This document shows positions 34,025 through 43,216 of a DNA stretch of 64,000 bases, piece by piece. Position 1 is the first letter of the stretch; every line of letters begins with the position of its first letter. The position numbers were made by a program, and so were the translations under genes. The notes beneath the pieces are model-generated. The model made no database searches. It worked only from the letters and a program-made list of their open reading frames with translations, and had not been told where the DNA came from. Source of the stretch: Aquisphaera insulae (GTDB lineage Bacteria; Planctomycetota; Planctomycetia; Isosphaerales; Isosphaeraceae); NCBI RefSeq assembly GCF_011064615.1, contig NZ_JAALJH010000019.1, positions 51,888-115,887 of the forward strand. The letters are read 5' to 3'.

Positions 34025-35332
34025 TCAGGAGGCCGGGGAAGGCTTCGGCGATCCGGCCGAGGGGGCCGTGCCGGCGGCCGGGGGAGTTGCGAGACCATCC
34101 ACGTAATTGGTGGCGGCGAGCCAGCCCTCCGCGCCCTTCAGGCCGATGTCCTCCGCCTCGCGGCGGGCAACCTCGCGATCGAGCCGATCGAGCGTGATCC
34201 GCCGGACGTACCAGAGCGCGCCGGCGCGGCTGCCGTCGGAGTCGAAGAAGTAGAGGGGCCGAGCGTCGCCGTCGGCGATCTCGAAGTTGAACCGGGAGAC
34301 CTGGTCGCGATCGATCGCGCGGGTGCCGCTGGGCAGGGCGATGTAGCGGAGGCCGCGACGGGCGGCCTGGGTGATCAGCACGGCATTCGCGTCGGACGGC
34401 TCGCGGAGGTCGACGAGGGTCCGATACCCGCGATCGGCCAGCCAGTCGAGGCCGGCCTGGGTCGGGACGCTGCCGCCGGCGAGGCGGCCGTCGACGACGG
34501 CGAAATGGGCGATGCCCGGCGCCGCGCCCGGGCCGGGTGCCGCGTCGGGGGCCTCGCGAAGATTGACGGCCGCGGCCGGAGCCGCGGCGGGATTGACGGT
34601 GGACGCGGGGGCCGGTGCCTGGGCCTTCTTCTCGCGGACGGCGGCGGGGGCCACCGGCGGAGTCGCGCCGCGCTCCGTGACCTCGCTGGGGAGATCGAGG
34701 GGCGGCATGTGATCCAGGACGCTGTCGCCGTCCGCACTGTCCTGGCCGCGGTTCGCGGTCTGGGTCACCTCCTGTGCCGGCCGCGAAGCCGGCACAGGCG
34801 TGGAGAGCAGCGTATGGGCGAGGTTCTCGCCCCGACCCCGCCCCGACGACTCGGGGCGGAGCGTTTCATACGTGGAACTCGTCTTGCCGCCGTTCGGGGG
34901 CGGGATGCGACCGGAGGCGCGACTCTGGGGAGCATTCCCCGGGGTGGCCGAAGGGAGCGCCTCGAGCTGCGAGTCCGGCGACATGACGTTGGACGGCGTG
35001 GAGGCCGGCGGGACGACGACGGACGGCGTGACCACCGCCCCGGGCGTGACGACGGTCTCGGTGGGGACCGCGCTGGGGAAGCAGCCGCCGTCGGAGACGA
35101 CTTCCGTCCCGCAGGGAGCCGCCCCGCAGGGGCTTGAGCCGCGGTGGAAGACCTTGCTGGTCGTCCGGCCGACGAAGCCGCAGGGGCTGAACGGCCCGGA
35201 CTTGCAGCCGGACTGGATCAGGCAGGCGGCCGCCACGAACCCCAGTACAACGAGGCGACGGCCCTGCCCGCCGGGCAGGCCGGGCCTCCCGCGGCCATGC
35301 CCGCGAGGACCGAACCATTGCAAGCAGAACAT
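34025..35332 (-). CDS. Lipoprotein with phosphatase-like (BLH/DSP fold) domain lacking the catalytic Cys
   Basis: 435 aa from the ATG at 35332. The N-terminal basic region and 'LVVLGFVAAACLIQSGC' give a lipobox with Cys at ~44, so it is membrane-anchored. A long Pro/Ala/Ser-rich stretch (50-280) follows. From ~290 'HFAVVDGRLAGGSVPTQAGLDWLADRGYRTLVDLRE' is the start of a beta-lactamase hydrolase-like/DSP phosphatase domain. The P-loop region reads 'YFFDSDGSRAG', where active relatives have Cys at the Asp position, so catalysis is doubtful. It converges closely with the RluA gene. Confidence 0.65.
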   Translation of the reverse strand: MFCLQWFGPRGHGRGRPGLPGGQGRRLVVLGFVAAACLIQSGCKSGPFSPCGFVGRTTSKVFHRGSSPCGAAPCGTEVVSDGGCFPSAVPTETVVTPGAVVTPSVVVPPASTPSNVMSPDSQLEALPSATPGNAPQSRASGRIPPPNGGKTSSTYETLRPESSGRGRGENLAHTLLSTPVPASRPAQEVTQTANRGQDSADGDSVLDHMPPLDLPSEVTERGATPPVAPAAVREKKAQAPAPASTVNPAAAPAAAVNLREAPDAAPGPGAAPGIAHFAVVDGRLAGGSVPTQAGLDWLADRGYRTLVDLREPSDANAVLITQAARRGLRYIALPSGTRAIDRDQVSRFNFEIADGDARPLYFFDSDGSRAGALWYVRRITLDRLDREVARREAEDIGLKGAEGWLAATNYVDGLATPPAAGTAPSAGSPKPSPAS

Positions 35333-35768
35333 CGAAGAAGTCTCCCGTTCTCCGGCATCCCCGGGCGATCCATGAAGCGCCTCGCGACCTCGATCGGGAA
35401 CGAACGCGAGCTGCGGTCCCGCCGCGATCGCGTCGCGACGGCGACCGTCACTCGCCGGACGGCCGGCGTGCCGGCGCGTCGCGCGGAGGGGGACTCGTCG
35501 CCGTGATTCGGAGGGGAAGGTGCGCATCGGGATGCTCGGGGTGCCTACTCGACGGATCGTTGAAGTTTCCCGGACGCGGCGACGGGTTGCGGACGAGGCA
35601 GAGGGTGCAACCCTGGCCGACACCCCGGATCGCTCCGGGCTGTCGCTGAAACTTAGCCGACGTTCGCGGGGTTGCCAAAGATTCGTGAGCCCTTCTAAGA
35701 TGAGGCCGCAAGCGTACATCGTGCAGCCGTCAAAGTTTCCCCGGCTTCAACCCGAATCGCAGCCCTCG
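35333..35768. other. Intergenic region with candidate promoter for membrane glycosyltransferase gene
   Basis: 436 bases between divergent genes. TTGCCA (35672-35677) and TAAGAT (35696-35701), 18 bases apart, are a candidate promoter for the gene starting at 35769 with a leader of about 60 bases. No further structure was recognised. Confidence 0.45.
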
Positions 35769-37097
35769 ATGTCGGAATCCCCCCCTCCGAGCCCCGCAGG
35801 ACCGACAACACCCGCAAGGTTCACGTCACGCATCGCCGCCGTCGTGACGGCCGTCGCCGCGATCGTCTTCGCCGCGGAATTGAACGACAAGCCCTTCGTC
35901 GACGAGTACGCCTACATCACCCAGTCGTACCAGCCCGACCTGCTGCTGGACGGTAAGCGCGACGACCCGCACTGGCTCGAGTTCCTCTCCTTCGATCTCG
36001 TGCCCGTCCCCAAGTACATGATCAACGCCGCCTTCCGCGCGACCGGCACCCCCCGCCCGACCGCCCGCGACGCGTTGGGCTGGTATCAGAACACCGAGTC
36101 GCGGTGGAAGTCACGCCGCGAACTGATCATCGCGAGGTTGCCGTTCGTCTGCTCGGCCGCCGCGGGTTGCGCGGCGATGTACCTGCTCGCCAGCCTGGCG
36201 ATCGACCCGACGATCGCGCTCCTGGCGGCGGGGATGCTGGCGATCAACCCCCTCTACCGCCTTCACGCCCACCGGGCCATGTCGGAATCGCCGTGCGAGA
36301 CATTCCTGATGCTGGCCCTCCTGATCGGGCTGACGGCATGGACGCGCTGGTGGTCCGCGCGAGGCCGGGCGACGACGGCCTGGATCCTCTGGATCCTCAC
36401 CGGGGTTGCCGCCGGACTCTCCGTGCTCGCCAAGTTCAACGGCCTGCTCGCGCTGTTCACGCTGGCCTCGTGGGGCGGCCTCGGCCTCCTGGCCCCGCAT
36501 GGCGCATCGCCCGTGCGAAGGGCCGGCCTGATCGCCGGGATCGGCCTGGCGGTGGCCGTGGCCGCGGCGACGTTCCTCGCGTTGAACCCGTTCATGACGG
36601 CGAGGCCCGGCGGCCCCCTGCCCCCGGCCATTCGGTCGCTTGCCGAGCAAGGTCCGTGGTCGCGGTTCCGGTTCCTCATCGATCAGCGAAGGTCGTCGTC
36701 GAGCTCGCAGCAGACGATGTTCCCGCACAACGCGCTCGTCGACCCGATCGAGCGTGTGAAGGTCGTCGTCGTGCAGGGATTCGGCCGGTTCGGCCTCTTC
36801 GGGGCGCCGAAATCCGACTCGACGATCCGGTATGACGTGCAGGACCTGGGGGCGCTGCTCTGGCTGCCCTTGGTCCTCGCGGGCGTGATCCGGGCCATCC
36901 GCCTCGGCATGGCCCAGCTCGCCGCCAACGAGCCCCCCACGGCCCTGGCGCTGGTCCTCTGGGCCGCGGTCACCCTCGCCGTCGTGACGGTGTATATCCC
37001 CATGGCCTGGGATCGATACCTGCTGCCCATCCAGGCGCCGCTCACGCTCCTGGCCGCAATCCCCGTCCGCGAGGCACTCGCCCGCGTCAAACCATGA
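35769..37097 (+). CDS. Polytopic membrane glycosyltransferase-like protein (ArnT/PMT type)
   Basis: 442 aa from the ATG at 35769. The first hydrophobic helix (~20-38) is followed by a loop with 'NDKPFVDEYAYITQSY', where the Asp-Glu pair is the catalytic/acceptor motif of lipid-linked sugar transferases of the GT39/83 (ArnT/PMT) class. About nine further helices follow. 'AHRAMSESPCETFLMLALL' fits the second cytoplasmic loop. The substrate is unknown. The stop overlaps the next membrane gene, so the two are translationally coupled. Confidence 0.72.
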   Translation: MSESPPPSPAGPTTPARFTSRIAAVVTAVAAIVFAAELNDKPFVDEYAYITQSYQPDLLLDGKRDDPHWLEFLSFDLVPVPKYMINAAFRATGTPRPTARDALGWYQNTESRWKSRRELIIARLPFVCSAAAGCAAMYLLASLAIDPTIALLAAGMLAINPLYRLHAHRAMSESPCETFLMLALLIGLTAWTRWWSARGRATTAWILWILTGVAAGLSVLAKFNGLLALFTLASWGGLGLLAPHGASPVRRAGLIAGIGLAVAVAAATFLALNPFMTARPGGPLPPAIRSLAEQGPWSRFRFLIDQRRSSSSSQQTMFPHNALVDPIERVKVVVVQGFGRFGLFGAPKSDSTIRYDVQDLGALLWLPLVLAGVIRAIRLGMAQLAANEPPTALALVLWAAVTLAVVTVYIPMAWDRYLLPIQAPLTLLAAIPVREALARVKP

Positions 37098-38713
37098 TCG
37101 GCGACATCAAGATGCAGCGGCGCTGGAACCGCGTCCGGATCTCGGCCTTCCTGATCCTCCTGGGCAGCTTCGCGTTCTTCCTGCATGCCCGCGACTGGAA
37201 CACGGCCAGCCGGCTTGTCCTCACCTACGCGATCGTGGACCACGGGACGGTCTGCCTGGACGGCTACGAGCGGCAGACCGGCGATATCGCGCGGTTCCAG
37301 GGCCATTACTACGGCGACAAGCTCCCCGGCTTCTCCCTGGCGGCCACGATCCCTTACGGTGTCGGCAAGGCCGCCGCGGGCTTCGAACCGCACCCTCGGG
37401 GAGTGGAAGGGCTCAAATTCTGGCCGGCCGACGCGTGGATCACGCTGGCCACCTCGGGCGTGGCGACCGCCGCGACGGCGATCCTCCTGATGGGACTCGC
37501 ACGGGACCTGGGATGCCCGCCGGGCCGCGCCTCGCTGATCGGCCTGGTGTACGGGCTGGCGACGCCGGCGTACGTCTATGCCACGCTTGCCTACGGGCAT
37601 CAACTCTCCGCCCTCTGCCTCCTGGCGTCCTTCTACCTGCTCCACCGGCCGCCGGTCGCCCGGCGATCCGACGGCTGGCGGATGGCCGCGGCCGGATTCC
37701 TGGCCGCCTACGCGGCGGTCGTGGAGCTTCAGGTCGGCCCGGTCTCGGCGATCCTGGGACTTGACCTCCTGGCCCAGTGCCTGGGCCGTCGCCGCCCCGG
37801 GATGGACCTCGCGTCGTTCGCGGTCGGAGCCGCGATTCCGACCCTGATCCTGCTCGGGTACAACCTGCTGGCGTTCGGCTCCCCCTGGGAGATGGGGTAC
37901 TTCCACCACGCGACCGAGGAATTCGCCCGCGTCCATAGCCGGGAAAATCCCCTGGGCCTGCGGCCGCCTGACCTTCGCCTGATCCTCCCGCTCCTCTGGG
38001 GCGAACATCGCGGGCTGCTCTTCTACGCGCCGATCCTGGCCCTCGCGCCGATCGGCTGGATCGCCCTGATCGCCCGAGGCCGGATCTCCATGGGGCTTGT
38101 CTCGTTCGCCGCCTCCGCGGCCATCTTCGTCGTCAACCTCAGCTACCCCGAATGGACCGGAGGATGGTCGACAGGGCCGAGGCTCCTGACCCCCCTGCTC
38201 CCGTTCGCGATGATCCCCGTCGCCGGTCTCCTGGGCGCCACGTCGGCCGGTCGAATGGGGCGAGGGGTATTCCTCATCGCCGGGGTGCTGGCGGTGTGGG
38301 GAGCCGCGGTGATCCTCCTCTGCCAGGGCGTCGGGGCGCGGATCCCGCAGGACATCGCCCGGCCGATCCGGGATTTCGTCTGGCCGATCTGGACCGGGCG
38401 GAACACGGCGCCCGGCTGGTGGTCGAGCGAGCCCTTCGCGAGGAATCTCGTCTCGGCGCGGTTCCCTCGCTGGGTTGCCTCGTTGCCGGCCGACCTGAAG
38501 GGAATCCAGTTCCTCCCCCTGGTCCTGGCGCAGGGGGTGGCCATCGGCGTGCTGTCGCTGCTGATGGGACGATCCGAGCCCGAAGGCGGAAGCCGTCCAG
38601 GCACGTCCTCAGACCTGGGTATTGATCAGGAGCAGGAGCGCCGTCGAGCCGATCAGGATGCCGAGGATCCAGAGGCAGAGTCGGAGCGAGCTGATCCAGA
38701 TCCGGGGCCATGA
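37094..38713 (+). CDS. Polytopic membrane protein of unknown function
   Basis: 539 aa, ATG overlapping the upstream stop (ATGA). About 10-12 hydrophobic helices span 10-490, with 'LPGFSLAATIPYGVGKAAAG' and 'LLWGEHRGLLFYAPILALAP'. It has no clear catalytic motif, although a similar layout is found in membrane glycosyltransferases. The last ~45 residues are Glu/Arg-rich because this end is antisense to the short gene at 38609-38800; those residues may not be meaningful. A paired role with the upstream gene is likely. Confidence 0.65.
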   Translation: MIGDIKMQRRWNRVRISAFLILLGSFAFFLHARDWNTASRLVLTYAIVDHGTVCLDGYERQTGDIARFQGHYYGDKLPGFSLAATIPYGVGKAAAGFEPHPRGVEGLKFWPADAWITLATSGVATAATAILLMGLARDLGCPPGRASLIGLVYGLATPAYVYATLAYGHQLSALCLLASFYLLHRPPVARRSDGWRMAAAGFLAAYAAVVELQVGPVSAILGLDLLAQCLGRRRPGMDLASFAVGAAIPTLILLGYNLLAFGSPWEMGYFHHATEEFARVHSRENPLGLRPPDLRLILPLLWGEHRGLLFYAPILALAPIGWIALIARGRISMGLVSFAASAAIFVVNLSYPEWTGGWSTGPRLLTPLLPFAMIPVAGLLGATSAGRMGRGVFLIAGVLAVWGAAVILLCQGVGARIPQDIARPIRDFVWPIWTGRNTAPGWWSSEPFARNLVSARFPRWVASLPADLKGIQFLPLVLAQGVAIGVLSLLMGRSEPEGGSRPGTSSDLGIDQEQERRRADQDAEDPEAESERADPDPGP

Positions 38714-38800
38714 CTCGTAGCGTGAGGCTTCGTACACGAGGCTGATGGCCACGACCAGCGGCAGGACGAGCCAGTAGACGTTTGCCGGAGAGATGCTCAT
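38609..38800 (-). CDS. Small two-helix membrane protein
   Basis: 63 aa. Two hydrophobic helices ('VYWLVLPLVVAISLVYEASRY' split at ~9-27 and 'LCLWILGILIGSTALLLLI' at ~41-59) with a short basic loop. It starts at the ATG overlapping the upstream stop (ATGA at 38800-38797), so it is coupled to the 187-aa gene. It lies antisense to the 3' end of the plus-strand gene. Function unknown; the tight coupling and membrane character support it as a real gene. Confidence 0.7.
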   Translation of the reverse strand: MSISPANVYWLVLPLVVAISLVYEASRYESWPRIWISSLRLCLWILGILIGSTALLLLINTQV

Positions 38801-39360
38801 GCCGGACCTCCCGCCTTGACGCCCTCGCGGCCGGCGGCGATCGCCTCGACGGCGGCGGCCGGCTGCTCCGCCTCGGGCTGCTCCGCCTCGAGATAGGCGG
38901 GGCCCTCGAAGGCGTCATAGATCGCCAGGATGTTCAGGAGCCCGGCCACCGTGGTGTAAATCGTGCCGATCTCCACGAGCTTGCTCAGCCGCGGATGCAT
39001 CCCGTTGAGGACGTTCTGGGGCGGCTCCGCCATGAAGCCCCAGAAAGGCGCGTCCATGTTCGGGGCAAGATAGTGGAGCGTCCCCTGAATCAGCGCCGGG
39101 AGTGCGGGGAGGCCGACGAAGAACTGGCCCGGATAGTAGATGCAGAACTTCTCCGGATTGCTCAGCGGGCTGACCCACCGCCAGTAGACGACCTTCCCCT
39201 CGCCCAGGAAGAAGCCGACGAAGTAGAGGCCCAGGATGCAGAGGGCGTATAGCAGCGCCTTGCCGGTCCGCCCCTGGTAATAATGCCCCAGGCCGGGGAC
39301 CAGCCAGGCGAGGAACGCCGCCTTGTAGGGATCGCGTAAGTCAATGCTGGGTTGAGACAT
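38797..39360 (-). CDS. Membrane protein with 'AFLAWLVPGLGHYYQGR' motif
   Basis: 187 aa. The first hydrophobic segment carries 'AAFLAWLVPGLGHYYQGR', a TM2-type motif found in small planctomycete membrane proteins of unknown role. A second helix ('LLYALCILGLYFVGFFLG') and a later pair (~95-145) follow, and the last ~40 residues are Glu/Ala/Pro-rich. No enzymatic motif is visible. It is translationally coupled to the 63-aa membrane protein; the two may act together. Confidence 0.75.
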   Translation of the reverse strand: MSQPSIDLRDPYKAAFLAWLVPGLGHYYQGRTGKALLYALCILGLYFVGFFLGEGKVVYWRWVSPLSNPEKFCIYYPGQFFVGLPALPALIQGTLHYLAPNMDAPFWGFMAEPPQNVLNGMHPRLSKLVEIGTIYTTVAGLLNILAIYDAFEGPAYLEAEQPEAEQPAAAVEAIAAGREGVKAGGPA

Positions 39361-39482
39361 GAGCGGGATTTTCGAAACGGACTCGCGGTGCTCGCCATGG
39401 GCCGACGCCCGATGCTAGCACGAATCCGCGTCCGGAATCCAGAGCCGCGGATGCGTCGGGCGAGTCACCGGCCGGTCGCAGT

Positions 39483-40289
39483 TCAGGACGGCAGGGCGAA
39501 CGCCAGGGGCAGCCGGCATTCCCGCGAGACGTCGTCGATCAGCTCCGAGGGTACGGCCTCGAGTCGCCTGGCGGCCGCCGCGATCAGTCCGAGCGAGCCC
39601 AGCCGATTCAGCCCGCGCGGGGTCCCGCCGGAGAGGAGATGCAACCTGGACAGGGCCCGCGGCGTGAAGACCGAGTCCCGGCAGCCGGCCGCGGCCAGCC
39701 GCTGCTCGAGGTATCGCGCGGCCTCCGAGGCGGTCAGGCGCGGCAGGTTGATCGTCAGGGACCACGCTCGCCGATCGCCGAGATCTTCCCCGGCCTCGCA
39801 CTCCTCGTCGCCGACGGCCACGACGGTCACCTGGCCAAGATCCGCCGCCAGATTCGCGAGCCTCTGCCAGAGAGCGCCCTGTGATCCTTCGGGCAGGTCG
39901 CAACCCTCGACGATCAGGATCACCGCCGCCCCCTGGATCCGGCAGACCCGGATTGCCTGCCGAAGTGTCTGCCAGGCATGGCCTTCTGACAGGTCATCGG
40001 TGGGACGCCCCCCCAGCTTCCTCGCCAGGCCGAGGACGGCCGACTGCTCCGACATGAATCCGGCCGCCCAGGCGAACCGTCGCGAGGGCCGCCGCGCCTC
40101 CTCGAGGGCCTGGAGGATGACTCGGGTCTTGCCGGCCCCGGCCGCCCCGGTGAGGAACGCGAGCGGCTCGGACGCATCGATCACGTGGACGAGCCGGGCC
40201 ACCGCCTCCTCGTGGCCGGGAAGCGGAACGTAAGGCGCGGCGAGGTCCTGAAAAGGGTCCCGTTCCATTCCCCAGTGGCGATACCACAT
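39483..40289 (-). CDS. ExeA-like AAA ATPase
   Basis: 268 aa, starting with 'MWYRHWGMERDPFQ', the start typical of ExeA/GspA-type ATPases. The Walker A loop is 'LTGAAGAGKTRVILQAL' and Walker B-like 'AAVILIVEGCDL' follows, with 'LPRLTASEAARYLEQRLAAAG' and 'LSGGTPRGLNRL' as the sensor/C-terminal region. In type II secretion ExeA helps insert the secretin with ExeB, but many such proteins stand alone as peptidoglycan-associated ATPases. No partner gene is adjacent. Confidence 0.82.
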   Translation of the reverse strand: MWYRHWGMERDPFQDLAAPYVPLPGHEEAVARLVHVIDASEPLAFLTGAAGAGKTRVILQALEEARRPSRRFAWAAGFMSEQSAVLGLARKLGGRPTDDLSEGHAWQTLRQAIRVCRIQGAAVILIVEGCDLPEGSQGALWQRLANLAADLGQVTVVAVGDEECEAGEDLGDRRAWSLTINLPRLTASEAARYLEQRLAAAGCRDSVFTPRALSRLHLLSGGTPRGLNRLGSLGLIAAAARRLEAVPSELIDDVSRECRLPLAFALPS

Positions 40290-40403
40290 GCACAGTCATC
40301 CTCGCGCCTTCGATCGGCGCCGGGCCGCCCCGGCAGATCGCGTCCATCCCTTACAATCGGATAGAATGGCACCCGACCTTGTGACGCAATCGCGGAGCTC
40401 ACG

Positions 40404-41120
40404 TTGTCCGAACGATTCCACGCCCCCGATCCTCCCGACGGCGACCGCTACGTCTTGCGGGCCGAGGAGGCCCGGCATCTCGCCCGGGTCTGTCGATACG
40501 GCGTCGGGGATCGCGTCGAGATCTTCGACGGTCGGGGCTTCGCGAGCCTCGCCACGGTGGTCGAGATCACGAAGGACCGCGTCGAGCTGGTGCCGGTCGG
40601 GTCCCCCCTGCTCGAGGAATCCGCCCCCTGCCCGATCACGCTGGCCACGGCCTTCCCCAAGGGGGAGCGGCTGGACTGGCTCGTCGAGAAGGCGACCGAG
40701 CTGGGCGTCACCCGGATGGTCCCGCTGATCACCGAGCGCTCGGTCGTGGATCCCCGGGCCTCCAAGCTGGAGCGGCTCCGGCGGACCATCATCGAGGCGT
40801 CGAAGCAATCGAGGCGAAGCCGGCTCATGGGCCTGGAAGAACCGACGCGCTGGGGAGACTTCGCGATCACCGCGCCGGATGGTGTCCGCCTGATTGCGGA
40901 TCCCACCGGCCTCCCGCCGGATCGATGGCCCGAGTTCCGCCATGCGGCCGAGGTATCCGTGGCGATCGGCCCGGAAGGGGGCTTCACCCCCGCGGAGATG
41001 GAGATCGCCCGCGACTCCGGCTGGCAGCCGATCCGCCTGGGACCTTGTATCTTGCGAATCGAGACCGCGGCGCTGGCTGTCGCGGCGATCGTGCTCGCTC
41101 ACCACGGCCGGGAGTCCTGA
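40404..41120 (+). CDS. rsmE: 16S rRNA (uracil1498-N3)-methyltransferase
   Basis: 238 aa, TTG start at 40404. The N-terminal PUA-like domain is followed by the SPOUT knot: 'FPKGERLDWLVEKATELGVTRMVPLITERSVV', 'RLRRTIIEASKQSRRSRLM', 'AIGPEGGFTPAEMEIA' and 'LGPCILRIETAALAVAAIV' are the diagnostic RsmE blocks. It methylates U1498 in the decoding site. The TauE/SafE-like gene follows in 5 bases. Confidence 0.95.
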   Translation: MSERFHAPDPPDGDRYVLRAEEARHLARVCRYGVGDRVEIFDGRGFASLATVVEITKDRVELVPVGSPLLEESAPCPITLATAFPKGERLDWLVEKATELGVTRMVPLITERSVVDPRASKLERLRRTIIEASKQSRRSRLMGLEEPTRWGDFAITAPDGVRLIADPTGLPPDRWPEFRHAAEVSVAIGPEGGFTPAEMEIARDSGWQPIRLGPCILRIETAALAVAAIVLAHHGRES

Positions 41121-41124
41121 TCGG

Positions 41125-41577
41125 ATGAACGCGATCGAGTTCGCGATGATGCTCGTCCTCGGAGGAGTTGCCGGGATTTGCAGCGGGATGTTCGGCATCG
41201 GCGGGGGGCTGGTCATCGTGCCGCTGCTGATCCTGATCTTCGGATTCGAGCCGAAGACGGCCATCGGCACGTCGCTCTTCGCGATGCTCCTTCCCACGGG
41301 CTTGCTCGGCGTCCTCGAGTACTACCGCCGCGGGGAATTGAAACCGATCGCATCCATCACCATCGCATGCGGCCTCTTCCTCGGCGCCTACGTCGGCTCG
41401 CGAATCACCGGGGCGATCTCCGCCAGCACCATGAAGCGGGTGTATGGCGCCTTCCTCATGCTCGTGGCCGTCTACTTCTTCTGGACGAGCTCGCCGGGAC
41501 GCAGTCCCGCGACTCCGACACCGTCGGAGCCGCCCGGGGACGCGGCGGTCGGCCTCGGCGGCCCTCGTCCAGGCTAG
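41125..41577 (+). CDS. Half-size TauE/SafE-family membrane transporter
   Basis: 150 aa from the ATG at 41125. 'LVLGGVAGICSGMFGIGGGLVIVP' is the Gly-rich first repeat motif of TauE/SafE (sulfite/sulfonate exporters), with about four helices in all. Most family members have two such repeats (~250 aa), so this is a single-domain form that would have to dimerise. The tail is Pro/Gly-rich. It starts 5 bases after rsmE; substrate unknown. Confidence 0.75.
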   Translation: MNAIEFAMMLVLGGVAGICSGMFGIGGGLVIVPLLILIFGFEPKTAIGTSLFAMLLPTGLLGVLEYYRRGELKPIASITIACGLFLGAYVGSRITGAISASTMKRVYGAFLMLVAVYFFWTSSPGRSPATPTPSEPPGDAAVGLGGPRPG

Positions 41578-41602
41578 CCCCCATCCCGCCGGCCTCGTTC
41601 CC

Positions 41603-42016
41603 TCATCCCGTCCACTGACCGCCGGACTTGTCCTGATAGACCGACCAGACGAAGCCGTCCGGGTCGCGGAGGGCGAACTCCCGCCAGCCCCAGGGCTGGT
41701 CGGTCGGCTCGCCGGAGAGGGCGAGATAGGCCCCCTCGTCGATGCAGTGCTGGTAGAAGCCGTCCACGTCGTCCACCTGGATTTGCAGGTGGATCCCCAC
41801 GCCCAGGCGCGTGTCGGTGAACTCGTCGGCGTGCGGCTCCTGGGGATGGATCATCAAGGTGAAATAGCCCAGGCGGAGGATCGCCAGCGAGTAGGGCGCA
41901 CCCTCTTGCTCCGCATGCACCTGGAGCACCTCCGCGCCCACGACCTCGTTGTAGAACTCGAGCGACCGGCGAACGTCCTTGACGTAAAGAAAGACGCTCG
42001 TGACTCTGGCCGCCAT
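41603..42016 (-). CDS. VOC family protein (glyoxalase/bleomycin-resistance fold)
   Basis: 137 aa. 'VTSVFLYVKDVRRSLEFYNEVVG' and 'HLQIQVDDVDGFYQHCIDEGAYLALS' are the two paired betaalphabetabetabeta halves of the VOC fold, and 'WGWREFALRDPDGFVWSVYQ' closes the C-terminal half. Metal ligands could be the His and Glu of these blocks. Glyoxalase-like or dioxygenase-like activity is possible. It converges with the TauE-like gene. Confidence 0.85.
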   Translation of the reverse strand: MAARVTSVFLYVKDVRRSLEFYNEVVGAEVLQVHAEQEGAPYSLAILRLGYFTLMIHPQEPHADEFTDTRLGVGIHLQIQVDDVDGFYQHCIDEGAYLALSGEPTDQPWGWREFALRDPDGFVWSVYQDKSGGQWTG

Positions 42017-42124
42017 GATCTCCCCCTCTCAACCAGTGGCCCGGAAACTCATCCCTGAGTGTCCCGGAGAATACTCGTAAGACTCGATGATGACAACGTT
42101 AACCGCGACGGAGCCCATGCCCGA

Positions 42125-43102
42125 TCATGGCGGCCCCGGTGCGGCCAGGAAATCCACGGCCTTGCGGATTCCCGGCAGGAGATAGCCGACGGCCGAGTAG
42201 TGGCCGCAATCATACCAGATGATCGGAGGCCGCCCGGCCGCGACCCAGAGCGCCTCGGCCGAGGCCGGGGGGACAACTTCGTCGATGTTCCCGGCGATCA
42301 TCAGGACTTGCTTCCCTTTCAGCCGGGATGCGTAGGTCAGCGGATCATAGGGATCGGTCAGGGCCTTCAGGTCCAGGATCGACTTCCCCGCCGCTTCCCA
42401 GGACTGCCGGAACCTCGCGGTCTCCGGCATGTCCCAGAGGATCTTCGAGAGATCCCCGCCGGCCAGGAGGAAGGCACCCCGGCTCGCCGAGGGATCGACG
42501 GCCACGACCACCGAGCCGACGATCCCCCCCAGGCTGATCCCGACCACGCCCAGCCGCGAAGGGTCGTTCCCGGGCCGCGAGGCCAGCCAGCGGAGGCCCC
42601 GCCGGACGTCGCAGATCCCCTGCCGCATCGAGGTCATCGTCCGCTCCAGGTCCGCCGACAGGAACTTCGTCGGCACCGGCCCCGGCCCGGCGCGAGGCCG
42701 CCTCTCGCCGTAGTACGGCAGCTTGAGGAAGAGAGCCGAGATCCCTCGATCCGCGAGCCGGGCCGCCAGATAGCGCGAGAGCGGGAAATCGGACCCGAGG
42801 ATGTGGAGAACGACCACCGCCGGCCGGCCTTTCGCCCCATCTCGCGGCTCGAAATACTCCGCGTGCACGGTGTCGTTGTCCGCATTGCCCGTGTTGATGG
42901 GCGACGGGAATCTCAGCCGCGACACCGTATAGCGGCCCGTGGAGAAGACCGGCTCGAGCTCGTAGCGAAACGCCTCGGGCTTGAGCCGGAAGAGCTCCGG
43001 AACCGATGATTCCTGCGGCGAAGGCCGGAAGGCGACCTCGCCATCGGACCAGGCCCCGCCCAGGAGGAGCGCCACGCCGAGGATCGTGCCCTGTACGGTC
43101 AT
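42125..43102 (-). CDS. Exported alpha/beta hydrolase
   Basis: 325 aa from the ATG at 43102; the frame is open upstream but that part is antisense to the GT9 gene. A short hydrophobic N-terminus ('ILGVALLLGGAWSDG') suggests export. 'VVVLHILGSDFP' is the oxyanion strand, 'GVVGISLGGIVGSVV' holds the nucleophile Ser, 'MIAGNIDEVVPP' the acid Asp and 'YDCGHYSAVG' the His. It resembles dienelactone hydrolase/acetyl-xylan esterase type enzymes. The substrate is unknown. Confidence 0.8.
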   Translation of the reverse strand: MTVQGTILGVALLLGGAWSDGEVAFRPSPQESSVPELFRLKPEAFRYELEPVFSTGRYTVSRLRFPSPINTGNADNDTVHAEYFEPRDGAKGRPAVVVLHILGSDFPLSRYLAARLADRGISALFLKLPYYGERRPRAGPGPVPTKFLSADLERTMTSMRQGICDVRRGLRWLASRPGNDPSRLGVVGISLGGIVGSVVVAVDPSASRGAFLLAGGDLSKILWDMPETARFRQSWEAAGKSILDLKALTDPYDPLTYASRLKGKQVLMIAGNIDEVVPPASAEALWVAAGRPPIIWYDCGHYSAVGYLLPGIRKAVDFLAAPGPP

Positions 43103-43216
43103 CGGACAACCAGTGCCTCCGCGATTACGTTCCACGCCCCGCGCGCCATTGCCCGGCCGGGGGATCGCCGCTAGATTACGCCGACATTCGAACGAAGGGA
43201 AAGGGAGTTCCCCGCC

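Noticed and set aside
41125..41577. Truncated TauE/SafE gene as a pseudogene
   Set aside because: Single-repeat forms occur in the family, the frame is intact, and it follows rsmE in 5 bases; kept as a gene.
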